Source: Bacteroidales bacterium UBA4814 (GTDB taxonomy: Bacteria > Bacteroidota > Bacteroidia > Bacteroidales > UBA7960). From it: a stretch of DNA of 49,308 nucleotides. Location: the NCBI GenBank assembly GCA_002402465.1, contig DHFW01000041.1:1-49308 (forward strand), read 5' to 3'. Positions 9,376 to 18,534 of this stretch are shown piece after piece. The translations under genes and the position numbers were made by a program. Position 1 is the stretch's first letter. Each line of letters starts with the position of its first letter. The notes under the pieces were generated by a model that saw nothing but the letters and a program-made list of their open reading frames with translations, was not told the origin of the DNA and did no database searches.

Positions 9376-10276
9376 CTTTGCTTATTTTTGAGATTGAATG
9401 ACCGTTATAAACCAGCTGCAAACGGGAATCTGCACGGAATTCAATGCTGTCGATCTTTTCCTTGTTGGCTTTGAGTTCATTCAACAATTCGGTTACGTCA
9501 ATCCGGTAATCGTTTACATTGCGTACCTGCATTTCATTCATTTCGCCTGTTTCGAGTTTAATGCGTTGACGAAGACTGCCAATATAAAAAGGTCCATTGT
9601 AATCAATTACCAGAAGCATTAAAGGGGTTTGGCCAAACTTGGACCGTGAGATCAATGCTTTGGTCCCTTCCCAGATACCCTCTTTTAAAAGTTCCTTATC
9701 CTCATTGGTCATCAGGGAATATTGTGCCGATTTCTCATTGATGATGCCGTTGAATCCTATTACGGCATATGGAACTTTATACTCTGTTCTGAAGGTTGAC
9801 TGTGTTTTACCCGAAGAAGCAGCAAAAGCCCCTGTTCCCTGTTCTTCAATAATTTCAGTTTTGTTTAATGACCTGCCCATTTGAAACTGCACAGGCCCTA
9901 AACGGGTTATTGAAGCATTACTCAATGGTATGACTCCGCCAAATACTCTAATATCAACGCAGGTTTTTAGAATATCATCCACCTGTTCATTAAAGTCTTT
10001 TGCCCTGCGTTTGCCGTCCTTAATGTATTCTTTATCTCCTTCGCTGTATTTGGTTTCCCTTACGAATACATCAGTTCCGTTCCTCCCGTTAAACCCTTTG
10101 TATTCATACCAGTAATCCCGGATACTTCTTTTTAATCTTACATCAGTAACCAAAACGGTACTGCTCTCGGTATCAAACCGGGGGCGGTTTTCGTTTATAG
10201 GGTCGCCATTGGGGTTGGCGTTTTCAATGTCATAAAGGAAAAGGATTTCACTTCTTTTGTCAATAATCTGGCTCAT
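9365..10276 (-). CDS. cas7: Cascade backbone subunit Cas7 (Csh2 type, I-B)
   Basis: A 303-aa Cas7 of the Csh2 type, several copies of which coat the crRNA spacer. The hallmark LYDIENANPNGDP lies at residues 14-26, followed by TDVRLKRSIRDYW at 44-56 in the RRM-like core. The middle carries the low-complexity thumb region typical of Csh2 (GTGAFAASSGKTQSTF). It starts 21 bp after the cas8b stop. Csh2 together with Csh1 assigns the locus to type I-B of the Hmari/Csh kind rather than Tneap (Cst) or Myxan. Length and context are normal. Confidence 0.95.
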   Translation of the reverse strand: MSQIIDKRSEILFLYDIENANPNGDPINENRPRFDTESSTVLVTDVRLKRSIRDYWYEYKGFNGRNGTDVFVRETKYSEGDKEYIKDGKRRAKDFNEQVDDILKTCVDIRVFGGVIPLSNASITRLGPVQFQMGRSLNKTEIIEEQGTGAFAASSGKTQSTFRTEYKVPYAVIGFNGIINEKSAQYSLMTNEDKELLKEGIWEGTKALISRSKFGQTPLMLLVIDYNGPFYIGSLRQRIKLETGEMNEMQVRNVNDYRIDVTELLNELKANKEKIDSIEFRADSRLQLVYNGHSISKISKDEL

Positions 10277-10297
10277 CGCTTTTTAATTTAGGGTTTG

Positions 10298-12172
10298 TTA
10301 TTGATTTTCTTTTGATTCAGTTTTTTTTTTAAATTTTTTACCGATCTCAAGGCCTGCCACGAAATAAAATGAGATTTCGTTGTTGGTCATTTTGGCCAAT
10401 TCTCCTGAATTGACAATAAAATAGCGGTTTATCACCTCCCTCAGGTCGGTATATACATAAAAGTTTTTCTTATACTTCTGGATTTTATCCAGGGCCTCTG
10501 TGTATATATTCATCAAAACCTCAGGGTTGAGTTTGTACCCCCTGAGTTTGTTTTCAAATGGCGTGTTGTTAAGACTGTGACTTTGAATGTCGAACAGAAA
10601 CCTGACCAATACACCCACGGCAAAAATGCCCACTTTTATTTCAGAGTCAAGGAAATTTTGATTGTCCCTTATAAAGCTGTTAAAACCATCCAGGTCAAAA
10701 CTGCTTTCTTTTTTTTGCGTTACTTCTACATCCATATACTTAAAGTTTTTATTGTGAGAAATGATTTTAAGTTCCTGTAAATACGTAATCAGCATGAATG
10801 CCCTTTTCACAGTGAGTTCGGTGTATTCGACATAACCGTCAGAAGTCTTGCTTTTATTATAGTTTTTACGAATCAGGCTGATGATATGTTCTATCACATA
10901 ATCCTGAGAAAGGGGCTTTCCAAGAAATAGCTTGTTAACAACGTCCAGAAAATTTTTATCAAAAAAATCACGAATGATCTGAAAACTGAATTTCAAATCC
11001 TGATAACCTTCCTTTTTGGTATAAATGGCATTTTTAAATAAGATATTTTTGTTTACTATCTCCGGAGTATCAATGAATAAAGTTCTGAACCGGGATGGAA
11101 GTATTTCCTCAAGCATAAGATTAATGGAAATGGCTCCTGTTTTCGAATCTTCAGAATAAAACAAGATGTCAAGGTTGAAATAATTTTTCTCCTTTGCAAT
11201 GATCTTTTGTACTCTATCTTCCGCTCTTTTTCTTTTTTCCTTCCTGGCTTCTTTTTCCTCTGCAAAAGCAGTTTGTAAGAGCCTAATTATATCGCTCAAT
11301 TGATCCTTACTGGTTTTGATAATTGGATTAGGTACAAGCATGTAATTATGTCCATAAAAGTACCCTGTCAGATTTTGTTTAATAAACTTTCTTCCTAGTT
11401 CAAGCACAAGTGATTCATTGGCTCCTATTGGATAATTGCGCCAATTGAGTTTTTTATTGAAAAACCCACTAAGAAACCCTGACTTATCAGGACTAGAATA
11501 TTTAAAAGGTGCAGCAAACCCGAATACCTCATCTGTCTCCTTTCCCGAAACTGAACTTAGTTTATTTTTTGCTCTTGATTCTGTTCCGGCATGGGTAAAA
11601 CTGGTTGTACTTCCAGATTCAATGATCATTTCTTTAATCAGGTCATAATCCCGTAAATACTTTTCCGTCCCATCCATAATTACCTTAAATGACAACCCTG
11701 TGGCCATTGATTCCTCTTTTGAGAAATTAGTGAAAAGTTTTTCAATTTCCAAACTAATTGAATCAAGTTTTTCTTGAAATTCCCCATGAATTAATTTTAA
11801 TATATCTACATCCCTTAATCTATCTGTTTTAAAATTCAGAATATTCTTAAAGGTTGTTTCATTAATCCCTTTAATTTTCTTATCCACCGGGCTGCTGATT
11901 TTTGTCGTAGGAGTAATGTCCCCACCGCGTGCTGATCCTTTTCTGTATGCGTATTTTGTATAACTTTCATTTTCAGCGCTTACCTTTTCAATATCGATTC
12001 CCCGGTATGTGCAGGTTCTCCCATCTGCTTCATCAATGATTTCAAAAATCAATATCAGCATTTGATAATCCTTCCCCGGGTACATATTCTCAATATAAAG
12101 ATCTACCGGCTCAAGATTCTTTTTTGTTTCGAGTTGCCATTCTCCTATGGCAGCAATTGCTCTGTCCTGCAT
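10298..12172 (-). CDS. cas8b: Cascade large subunit Cas8b (Csh1 type, I-B)
   Basis: A 624-aa large subunit of type I-B Cascade, expected to recognise the PAM and position Cas3. The family is highly diverged, so I rely on the conserved Csh1 block RKGSARGGDITPT (residues 77-89), the length, and its place directly before csh2. The protein is rich in lysine, phenylalanine and asparagine, and has a lysine-rich helical segment at about 305-325. It is the first gene of the operon. A possible promoter lies about 70-100 bp upstream (12243-12274). The chosen ATG is the first in frame. I see no zinc-finger cysteines and no fusion. Confidence 0.9.
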   Translation of the reverse strand: MQDRAIAAIGEWQLETKKNLEPVDLYIENMYPGKDYQMLILIFEIIDEADGRTCTYRGIDIEKVSAENESYTKYAYRKGSARGGDITPTTKISSPVDKKIKGINETTFKNILNFKTDRLRDVDILKLIHGEFQEKLDSISLEIEKLFTNFSKEESMATGLSFKVIMDGTEKYLRDYDLIKEMIIESGSTTSFTHAGTESRAKNKLSSVSGKETDEVFGFAAPFKYSSPDKSGFLSGFFNKKLNWRNYPIGANESLVLELGRKFIKQNLTGYFYGHNYMLVPNPIIKTSKDQLSDIIRLLQTAFAEEKEARKEKRKRAEDRVQKIIAKEKNYFNLDILFYSEDSKTGAISINLMLEEILPSRFRTLFIDTPEIVNKNILFKNAIYTKKEGYQDLKFSFQIIRDFFDKNFLDVVNKLFLGKPLSQDYVIEHIISLIRKNYNKSKTSDGYVEYTELTVKRAFMLITYLQELKIISHNKNFKYMDVEVTQKKESSFDLDGFNSFIRDNQNFLDSEIKVGIFAVGVLVRFLFDIQSHSLNNTPFENKLRGYKLNPEVLMNIYTEALDKIQKYKKNFYVYTDLREVINRYFIVNSGELAKMTNNEISFYFVAGLEIGKKFKKKTESKENQ

Positions 12173-12242
12173 ACATGATTATTTTTAGTGTTTCAAAAAA
12201 AGTTCCAGACATTTAAGCTGCATTTATTTCTCTGATTTTCCG

Positions 12243-12274
12243 CTAAAATATGCGTTTTGTTTGATTTCCACAAT
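12243..12274 (-). promoter_or_regulatory. candidate promoter of the cas operon
   Basis: On the minus strand ATTG is followed by 20 bp and TATTTTAG, each box one base from the Bacteroidota TTTG / TAnnTTTG consensus at the preferred spacing. It lies about 70 bp upstream of the cas8b ATG. Each box has a mismatch, so this is tentative. Confidence 0.35.
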
Positions 12275-12344
12275 TTTTTTCGTTAATATTTGATATTTAT
12301 CCCACCAGCGAGGCCATTTTTTTTCGCCAGCTTATATAATAAAA

Positions 12345-12373
12345 TCAGGGCTTGACTTGAAGTCAAACCCTGA
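12345..12373 (-). terminator. intrinsic terminator after the 12419-15211 gene
   Basis: TCAGGG and CCCTGA enclose the near-palindrome TTGACTTGAAGTCAA, giving a stem of about 13 bp with one bulged pair. On the minus strand it is followed by TTTTATTATAT. It ends the GLPGLI/receptor transcript before the cas operon promoter. Confidence 0.7.
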
Positions 12374-12418
12374 CTTTTCAAAGGTTAAGCGCTGTGCTCT
12401 TTGCCCTCTGCCACCTTT

Positions 12419-15211
12419 TTAGTGCATTATCCGCATTCCGCCGCCGCCGGGCCGGTGTGCGCCGTCAAGCACATTAAGCGATCGGTTGAGCGAATAGGTG
12501 AACGAAAGCAGGAAATAGCTTCCCAGCGAGTTGGTTACCTGCCTTTGTATGTAATTGGCGTCGGCGCTCTGGGTAACGCCCAGGTCCTGGTTAAGGATGT
12601 TATAACCTGACAATTTAAGTTCGCCGGCATTGCCTTTCAGAAAGCTGCGCGAGAGGCTGAAGTCGAGCATGGGTATTTTGCGGTCGAAGGCTTCGGTGCG
12701 GCCTTCGTATATCTGGTAGCGGAAGCCACTGCCTATTCGCCAGTCTTTCAGGAATGTCCAGCTAACTTCTGAGCCATAGGTTTGGTTGAGGAAGGCCTGT
12801 TCCAGGTCGCTGAACTCATATTTGGTAAGCTGCTGGTTGATATTGGCCGTGAGGCTGGCTTCGAAATTGTCGCCGGGCCTGAAGGTAAAGCGGGCGTTCC
12901 CGCCAAGGATGTTATTGGCAATATCCTGCTCCAGCCCGTTCAGTATGTTTACGCTCTGCGAGTGGGTAATGGTGCTTCCCACCTGGAAACGGCTCTTTAT
13001 CTTGCTCAAACCCACGTTTACGTTTACGTTGGCCCTCACGCTCATGTTGTCCTTCACGTTTACGGGTGTGATGGTGCGCACCAGTTGTTCGTCAATACTG
13101 GTGGCATTGGTAATGGCGTTTTTCACATAATCGGCCGTGAGGAAGGTGAAAAAGCCAAAGGAAGTCAAGGGGTTGAATGTATTGAATCGAAACGTGGCCC
13201 TGTGGCGATAGGATGGCTTCAGCTCAGGGTTACCCACGTAAAGGTTTAGCGGGTCGCGGTTGTCGATCAGCGGTTGCAGCTGCAGTATGCTGGGTTCCTG
13301 CACGCTGGTTTCGTAGTTGGCCATAAGCCTTCTGGAGTTGCTGAACTCGTAGTTGAACCGCAGCACAGGCAGCACATGGGTGTAGTCCTTGTTTATTTTT
13401 TGGTTGCTGGTAATGATATTGCCCCTGAGGCTGGTAATCTGCAAATTGGTACCCAGAGTAATGTTGTAGCGGTCGCGGTTTTGGTTGAGGTTGAGCCCGG
13501 CACGCTGAAAAAGGTAAGTGTTGTTGTATTTGTTGGTAAGGCGTTCATTTTCAATTTGCAGGGCGTCCTCAATGTCGAAAACCTGTTGGTCCACTTCATT
13601 AAAATTTCGGGTAATCCTGTAGTTTGCCTCCAGAAAACGGCGGTTACCCAGGGGTTCGGTATAGGTGGCATTTGCGCCCATCGAGTTGTTCATATTTTCC
13701 AGGGTGCTGTATTGCAGCAATAGTTCATCATAAGGATTGTTGCCAAAGAAGCGGTTGAGGGCTTCAAGGTTGGCATCCTGATCGTTGTCCAGGGTGCTGA
13801 AGTTTATTCCCGCGGTAAGTGTTCTTCCGGGCTTGTTGAGGCGTTGTCGCCACAGCAGGCTGGTTTCCAGGCTTAGCCTCTGCCCTTCCGAATCGGTGGC
13901 TTGCTGGCTTGAGTTCTGCATAAAACCCTCGGCATTGAGGGTGGTGCTGAAGCTCTGCTGGGTGCTTTCGGTTTTGTTGGCGCTGGTGTTGGCCGTAAAC
14001 AGCAGGCTGCTGGCTTCGCTGAATTTATGGTCGAGCCTCAGGTTCAGGCGGTGATTGAAGTTGCGGTTGTCCTGCAGGCTTTGCTGGTCGAAAAAGAAGT
14101 TGCCCGATGGCAGGAAGTTCTCTCTTTCGAGGCTTTGCGACACATCATGACCCAGCTGGTTGTAGAAATAGCTTGCGGTGACTTCGGTTTTTTCGCCCAG
14201 CTTGCGGTTCACGTTGGCGCCTCCTGCCCAGGAGGTCATCAGGCCGTTGGTGGCGGGTCTTCCATCGAAGCTGATGGGAATGCTGGCACTGTTCATGGTA
14301 ATTTGCATGGTGCCACCTCCCCCTCCGAGCAGGCTCTGGGCACCTCCGCTGAAGTTCAGGTAGTCGCCCATGGAGAAGCCGGTCTGGTTCACGTTGTTGC
14401 CCATGCCCAATATGGAAATCTGTCCTTTATTATCGAATCGGTTTATGTTGGTTTTCCCCTGGAAACGCTCTTCGGTGCCATAGGCTAAACTGGTATTTCC
14501 GAAAAGGCCCTCTTTGCGGTTTTCTTTCAACTCGAGATTGATGGTACGTTCGCGCTGTCCATCGTCGATGCCGGTAAAGAGGGCTTGCTCTGACCGCTGG
14601 TCGAATACATGCACCTTTGATACGGCATCGGCAGGCAGGTTCTGTGTGGCCATTTTGGGGTCACGGCCAAAAAATTCCTTGCCATCCACCAAAACCCTTC
14701 GCACGGTTTCACCCTGGGCCACTACCCCCCCATCCGATTGCACTTCGATGCCGGGCAAGCGTTTCAGCAGGTCTTCCACCACCTCGTTGGGCAGGGGTTT
14801 AAAAGCCAGGGCATCGTATTCTATGGTGTCATTTCTTACCCGCATGGGTATGCGCTCTTCCTGCACCATCACTTCAATAAGGGTCACCCTTTCGTTTTCA
14901 AGGCGTATCTCGCCCAGGTCGAGCACATTGCCTTCGGGAGGTATGATCTTTTGGAAATAGGTGGCAAAGCCAATATAGGTAATGCGCATAAGGTACTCCC
15001 TGCGCGCCAGGTTGTGTATCTCGAAATTGCCGTTGAGGTTGCTCAGTGCGTAGTTTACCATGGTAGAGTCGCCTGGGTTGAGCAGCAAAACGGTGGCGTT
15101 GGGTAAGCCGGCATTATCCGGGTCGTTGATTTTCCCCTTGAGGGAAAATGGCTGTGCCTGCACCCCCAGGGTAAAAAAAATGAGCAGAAAAGAAAAAAAG
15201 AACCGTTGCAT
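12419..15211 (-). CDS. outer-membrane beta-barrel protein with carboxypeptidase-like plug extension
   Basis: A 930-aa outer-membrane receptor-like protein. A signal peptide ends near residue 20 (LGVQAQ). A carboxypeptidase regulatory-like (Ig-fold) domain covers about 22-100. A TonB-receptor-type plug follows, with the typical LLKRLPGIEVQSDGG and VLVDGKEFFGRDP, and then a long OMP_b-brl_3-type barrel. Such proteins usually transport or bind a substrate with TonB energy, but the ligand cannot be told from sequence. The barrel contains a glycine run with methionines (LLGGGGGTMQITM), and the protein ends GGGGMRIMH instead of the usual aromatic residue, echoing motifs in the GLPGLI protein encoded 27 bp upstream. 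The two genes form an operon divergent from a two-component system that may control them. Confidence 0.88.
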   Translation of the reverse strand: MQRFFFSFLLIFFTLGVQAQPFSLKGKINDPDNAGLPNATVLLLNPGDSTMVNYALSNLNGNFEIHNLARREYLMRITYIGFATYFQKIIPPEGNVLDLGEIRLENERVTLIEVMVQEERIPMRVRNDTIEYDALAFKPLPNEVVEDLLKRLPGIEVQSDGGVVAQGETVRRVLVDGKEFFGRDPKMATQNLPADAVSKVHVFDQRSEQALFTGIDDGQRERTINLELKENRKEGLFGNTSLAYGTEERFQGKTNINRFDNKGQISILGMGNNVNQTGFSMGDYLNFSGGAQSLLGGGGGTMQITMNSASIPISFDGRPATNGLMTSWAGGANVNRKLGEKTEVTASYFYNQLGHDVSQSLERENFLPSGNFFFDQQSLQDNRNFNHRLNLRLDHKFSEASSLLFTANTSANKTESTQQSFSTTLNAEGFMQNSSQQATDSEGQRLSLETSLLWRQRLNKPGRTLTAGINFSTLDNDQDANLEALNRFFGNNPYDELLLQYSTLENMNNSMGANATYTEPLGNRRFLEANYRITRNFNEVDQQVFDIEDALQIENERLTNKYNNTYLFQRAGLNLNQNRDRYNITLGTNLQITSLRGNIITSNQKINKDYTHVLPVLRFNYEFSNSRRLMANYETSVQEPSILQLQPLIDNRDPLNLYVGNPELKPSYRHRATFRFNTFNPLTSFGFFTFLTADYVKNAITNATSIDEQLVRTITPVNVKDNMSVRANVNVNVGLSKIKSRFQVGSTITHSQSVNILNGLEQDIANNILGGNARFTFRPGDNFEASLTANINQQLTKYEFSDLEQAFLNQTYGSEVSWTFLKDWRIGSGFRYQIYEGRTEAFDRKIPMLDFSLSRSFLKGNAGELKLSGYNILNQDLGVTQSADANYIQRQVTNSLGSYFLLSFTYSLNRSLNVLDGAHRPGGGGMRIMH

Positions 15212-15238
15212 TTTATTTATTGGTATTATGGTTTGTTA

Positions 15239-15973
15239 CTAAAACATTCTAATGTTGCCGCCGCCTGGATTCATGCGCTGCATCTGTTCTTCAACAAACT
15301 TATTAAACTCTTCGCGGGTCATTTTTTCGCCCCTGCTGGGTTTGCGTACTTCGGCAGGTTTTACCTCACGAGCCTCAATCTGCCTGGCCACCCAAACGCG
15401 CTCGCCGTTGTTAATGTCGACGGCCAGCACCGTTCCCGGAAGGGTAACATACTTATCGGGTCCCAAAAAGGGCGGCAGCTGAGGGGTAAACCATGCGGTA
15501 ATTTCCTGTTTTGCCACCGTGTCGGAATACCATGCCATCATGCACATATAGCCGGCAATCTCCATTTGCTCGTTGCCAAACTTCCAGGGTTCAATACTCA
15601 GGGTGTCTGTAATCAGAAAGTTGCGGCCCATCACATCCTGAAAAACGGTGCGCACGCGGGTTTCGCGGTCCACGTGGGTTTCGGTTTTGGGCGCGCGCAT
15701 CATCATGCGCATGCCGCCACCACCGCCACCCATTGGCTGGTGCACCTGATCCTCGATGGCTTTGTACAAGCTTTCTGTAGGGGTAAAAAATAACTGGAAA
15801 TTATCGGTGCGAAACTGAGGAATCATAGCCTTCAGTTCCTGGCGTTCGGGGGGAAGGCTGCGGTGCACATCCATGCGTACCTCGTAATTTATCACGCCCT
15901 GGCTGATCTGGGCCGAAATGCTGGCTGCCATGCCCATCAATAAAATAAAGAATAAGCTTTTGTGAAATTTCAT
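15239..15973 (-). CDS. GLPGLI-family exported protein, Met/Gly-rich
   Basis: A 244-aa protein with a signal peptide (cleavage near SISAQ, about residue 21) and the start of the GLPGLI family (GVINYEVRMDV). The signature is present as YVTLPGTVLAVDI near residue 180. GLPGLI proteins are common in Bacteroidota beside outer-membrane receptors and have no settled function. Two Met/Gly-rich motifs stand out: PMGGGGGGMRMMMR near residue 80 and the C-terminal GGGNIRMF. These resemble the tail of the receptor encoded just downstream, so a shared ligand, possibly a metal ion, is a reasonable guess but not shown. A good promoter lies at 16032-16061. Confidence 0.85.
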   Translation of the reverse strand: MKFHKSLFFILLMGMAASISAQISQGVINYEVRMDVHRSLPPERQELKAMIPQFRTDNFQLFFTPTESLYKAIEDQVHQPMGGGGGGMRMMMRAPKTETHVDRETRVRTVFQDVMGRNFLITDTLSIEPWKFGNEQMEIAGYMCMMAWYSDTVAKQEITAWFTPQLPPFLGPDKYVTLPGTVLAVDINNGERVWVARQIEAREVKPAEVRKPSRGEKMTREEFNKFVEEQMQRMNPGGGNIRMF

Positions 15974-16031
15974 GGTGTAGTATTATTTTGGTTTAGGCCC
16001 TTTCGGGGAAAACAGCATTGATTTAATGCAG

Positions 16032-16061
16032 CAAAACTAATCATAGCAACCCAAAACCAAT
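16032..16061 (-). promoter_or_regulatory. candidate promoter of the GLPGLI/receptor operon
   Basis: On the minus strand ATTG, 18 bp, then TAGTTTTG, a full match to the Bacteroidota -7 box TAnnTTTG. It lies about 60 bp upstream of the GLPGLI ATG in the divergent intergenic region. Confidence 0.5.
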
Positions 16062-16137
16062 GTTAATGCAAGCATGTTTAAGGTTAATAAAAGGTTAAAG
16101 ACATTACAGCTATAGTTTAATGCCTTAATTTTGAGGC

Positions 16138-17610
16138 ATGCAAAAGAAAAGATTCAAACTGGTGGTGTTGCTCATGGTGCTGAGCATATCGCTGCTTATA
16201 GTGCTTCAGGTGCTTTGGCTGCGTGCCGAATACCGGGCAGCCTCCGACTCGTTCAGGCGCGAAACCAACCTGATATTTCGCTCTACGGTGCAGCACCTGA
16301 GCGACTCCATTTTTTTCAGCCAGTTGGGGTTTCTGGCCGGCTCCGATAGCCTGGAGGGTGGACGATATCCCTTTTCCCGCTATATGGGGCGCAACTTTTC
16401 AGGGCCCGACAGCCTGCGCATTCAGTTTCAGGGCGTTGACCTGAGGCATCACGAAATTGACAGCGCCAACGCAGCGGGCAGCAGGCTTACTACCGGAAAT
16501 AGCGATGAACCTGACAGCCTGCAGGTGGTCATGATCCGCCAGGGCGGCTCCCCCGCCGGAAATATGCGTTTTGTTTTTCAGGTTTTTGAGCATTACAATG
16601 CCGACAGCCTGGCCGTTTATTACCACAGCGCCCTCCCCGAGCGCTTGCAGCACCTAAGCTTTCGCATTGTCGAAAACGAGGTCGACTGGTCGCGGCATGG
16701 CTGGGGACGACCTTCACCCGAACGAAAGGACAGCCTGCACTACATGACCAACTTTATTCCCTTTGGCATGAATAAGTTGTATGCCGCCGACTTCGGCCAG
16801 GTGAGAGGGTTTCTGCTCAGAAGCTTGTTTCCGCAAATCGGCTTTTCCTTTTTCATCACTGCCCTAATCCTGCTTTCCTTTATTCTGGTGTACCGCACAA
16901 TGAAGACGCAACAGCGACTCATTGAACAAAAAAACGACTTTATTGGCAATATGACGCACGAGCTGAAAACGCCCGTAGCCACGGTAGGCGTTGCCCTGGA
17001 GGCCATGCAAAGCTTCGACGTGCTCAAAGACCCCGACAAAGCCAGTGAATACATTGAAATGGCCCGCCACGAGCTCGACCGCCTGGGCATGATGACCGAA
17101 AAGATCTTGCGCACCTCGGTGTTCGATTACGAATCTGAAATCAGGCAAAACAAGACCATGGTCGATATGACCGCTGTGGCGGAAAAGGTCTGTGGCTCCT
17201 TTCAGCTGGTGGCCGAAAAGAACCACACCAGCCTGGTGTGCGAAAGTGCGGGCAGCTGCACCGTTTTGGGACATGCCGAGCACCTCACGCAAATGTTATA
17301 CAATTTGGCCGACAACGCCTTTAAGTATGCAGGACATGGGCCCGAGATACGGATAACCCTCGAAGGGGACGACAACCACCTTCAACTTACAGTTGCCGAC
17401 CAGGGACCGGGCATTGCCCCTGAGCACCATACCCGCATCTTCGAGAAATTTTACCGGGTGCCTTCGGGCAACGTGCATACGGTTAAGGGCTATGGCCTGG
17501 GGTTAAACTATGTGGCCGGAGTGGTTAAAAGTCATGGCGGCAAAATTTGGCTCGAAAGTAAACCTGGTCATGGAGCTGCCTTTATTGTAAAATTGCCCAA
17601 AAATGCCTGA
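16138..17610 (+). CDS. membrane sensor histidine kinase
   Basis: A 490-aa sensor kinase. One transmembrane helix covers about residues 8-28 and a second about 231-253 (GFSFFITALILLSFILVY), enclosing a periplasmic sensor region of about 200 aa with no family I recognise. The HisKA domain has the phospho-accepting His274 in NMTHELKTP. The ATPase domain has the N box (DNAFKYAG), G1 (DQGPGIAPEH), F box (FEKFYR) and G2 (GYGLGLNYV). No HAMP domain is obvious between the second helix and the H box. The gene overlaps the response regulator by 8 bp and diverges from the GLPGLI/receptor operon, a common arrangement for a system that controls its neighbour. The periplasmic signal is unknown. Confidence 0.94.
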   Translation: MQKKRFKLVVLLMVLSISLLIVLQVLWLRAEYRAASDSFRRETNLIFRSTVQHLSDSIFFSQLGFLAGSDSLEGGRYPFSRYMGRNFSGPDSLRIQFQGVDLRHHEIDSANAAGSRLTTGNSDEPDSLQVVMIRQGGSPAGNMRFVFQVFEHYNADSLAVYYHSALPERLQHLSFRIVENEVDWSRHGWGRPSPERKDSLHYMTNFIPFGMNKLYAADFGQVRGFLLRSLFPQIGFSFFITALILLSFILVYRTMKTQQRLIEQKNDFIGNMTHELKTPVATVGVALEAMQSFDVLKDPDKASEYIEMARHELDRLGMMTEKILRTSVFDYESEIRQNKTMVDMTAVAEKVCGSFQLVAEKNHTSLVCESAGSCTVLGHAEHLTQMLYNLADNAFKYAGHGPEIRITLEGDDNHLQLTVADQGPGIAPEHHTRIFEKFYRVPSGNVHTVKGYGLGLNYVAGVVKSHGGKIWLESKPGHGAAFIVKLPKNA

Positions 17611-18310
17611 CATGGATGCCATCAGGGTACTTTATGCAGAAGATGAGCCTTTCCTGGCACGCATAGTACACGAAAGCCTCGAAAGCCGCGGATTCTCCGT
17701 AAGGCTGGTGTCCGATGGCGCAGCCGCCATGGATGCATTCCGCGAATTCAAACCCCATATCTGTGTGCTCGATGTAATGATGCCCTTTAAGGATGGCTTT
17801 AGCCTGGCAACCGAAATCAAGGATACCAACCCGGCCATGCCCATAATATTCCTGACGGCAAAGGTTCAGACAGAAGACTTGTTAAAAGGCTTCGCATCAG
17901 GCGGGAATGATTACCTGCGCAAGCCTTTCAGCATGGAAGAGCTCATTGTTAGAATTCATAACCTGCTCCAGATAACCTCAAACAACCAGGGAAGCAAGGA
18001 AAAAAACAAGCCGAATATAATCAAGCTGGGAAAATATGACTTTATTCCTGAACTGCTGGAGCTTCATTTCGAAGGCAATAAAAAAAAACTCTCGCAGCGC
18101 GAAACACGGCTGCTGGAGTTATTAACCAGCGACATGAGCCGGCCGGTGCTGCGAAAAAATATTTTGCTCGACGTTTGGGGCGATGATTCGTTCTACAACA
18201 GTCGCAACCTGGATGTGTACATTTCTAAACTCAGAGACTATTTTTCTGAAGATCCAAGCATTGAAATAGTTACCAAAAAGGGTGTGGGATACCATTTCTT
18301 AATCAGATAA
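17603..18310 (+). CDS. OmpR-family response regulator
   Basis: A 235-aa response regulator. The receiver domain shows the acidic pocket (AEDEP, residues 13-17), the phospho-acceptor Asp57 in CVLDVMMP and the conserved Lys in FLTAKVQ. A winged-helix Trans_reg_C domain follows (LSQRETRLLELL; NVYISKLRDYF-like recognition region; KKGVGYHFLI at the end). The ATG overlaps the last codons of the kinase gene. A second ATG three codons later is possible. It is the natural partner of the upstream kinase. Targets are probably the divergent GLPGLI/receptor operon and perhaps the receptor at 18655, by position only. Confidence 0.94.
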   Translation: MPDMDAIRVLYAEDEPFLARIVHESLESRGFSVRLVSDGAAAMDAFREFKPHICVLDVMMPFKDGFSLATEIKDTNPAMPIIFLTAKVQTEDLLKGFASGGNDYLRKPFSMEELIVRIHNLLQITSNNQGSKEKNKPNIIKLGKYDFIPELLELHFEGNKKKLSQRETRLLELLTSDMSRPVLRKNILLDVWGDDSFYNSRNLDVYISKLRDYFSEDPSIEIVTKKGVGYHFLIR

Positions 18311-18420
18311 TGTAAAAAAAACTGCATGATTTTTTGATGGGGTGTTTTTTGTCTAAAACTTGCCCAACTACTCTGTTTTTGTGCAACTGAGCATATTTGT
18401 ATCATACAACAACAAAATAG

Positions 18421-18534
18421 CTGATACCTATCGAAGCCAGGAAGGTGTTTGAAAAGTTTGGTTTCAACAAATCCAGCATGGCCCATATAGCCCTGTCCGT
18501 GGGGGTGGGCATTTTTGCGTGGGATGACCTTTAA
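18421..18534 (+). pseudogene. remnant of a TetR-family regulator (HTH only)
   Basis: In one frame this stretch reads IEARKVFEKFGFNKSSM, then AHIALSVGVG, closely matching the start of a TetR N-terminal helix-turn-helix. The frame is preceded directly by a TAG and ends after 37 codons at TAA, and the expected aromatic KGTLYYYF-like continuation is missing. There is no start codon. It is the only gene-like content in the 344-bp gap between the response regulator and the next receptor. The rest of the gap (18311-18420 and 18535-18654) is AT-rich with no clear promoter or terminator. The reading is from family pattern alone. Confidence 0.6.

Noticed and set aside
12782..15793. Several long plus-strand frames opposite the receptor and GLPGLI genes.
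   Set aside because: They are antisense shadows with no domain, signal or ribosome-binding site, while the minus-strand frames have clear family motifs.
16126..16133. TAATTTTG, a full -7 box match, just before the histidine kinase gene.
   Set aside because: It lies only 5 bp before the ATG, so transcription would start inside the gene, and there is no -33 box.
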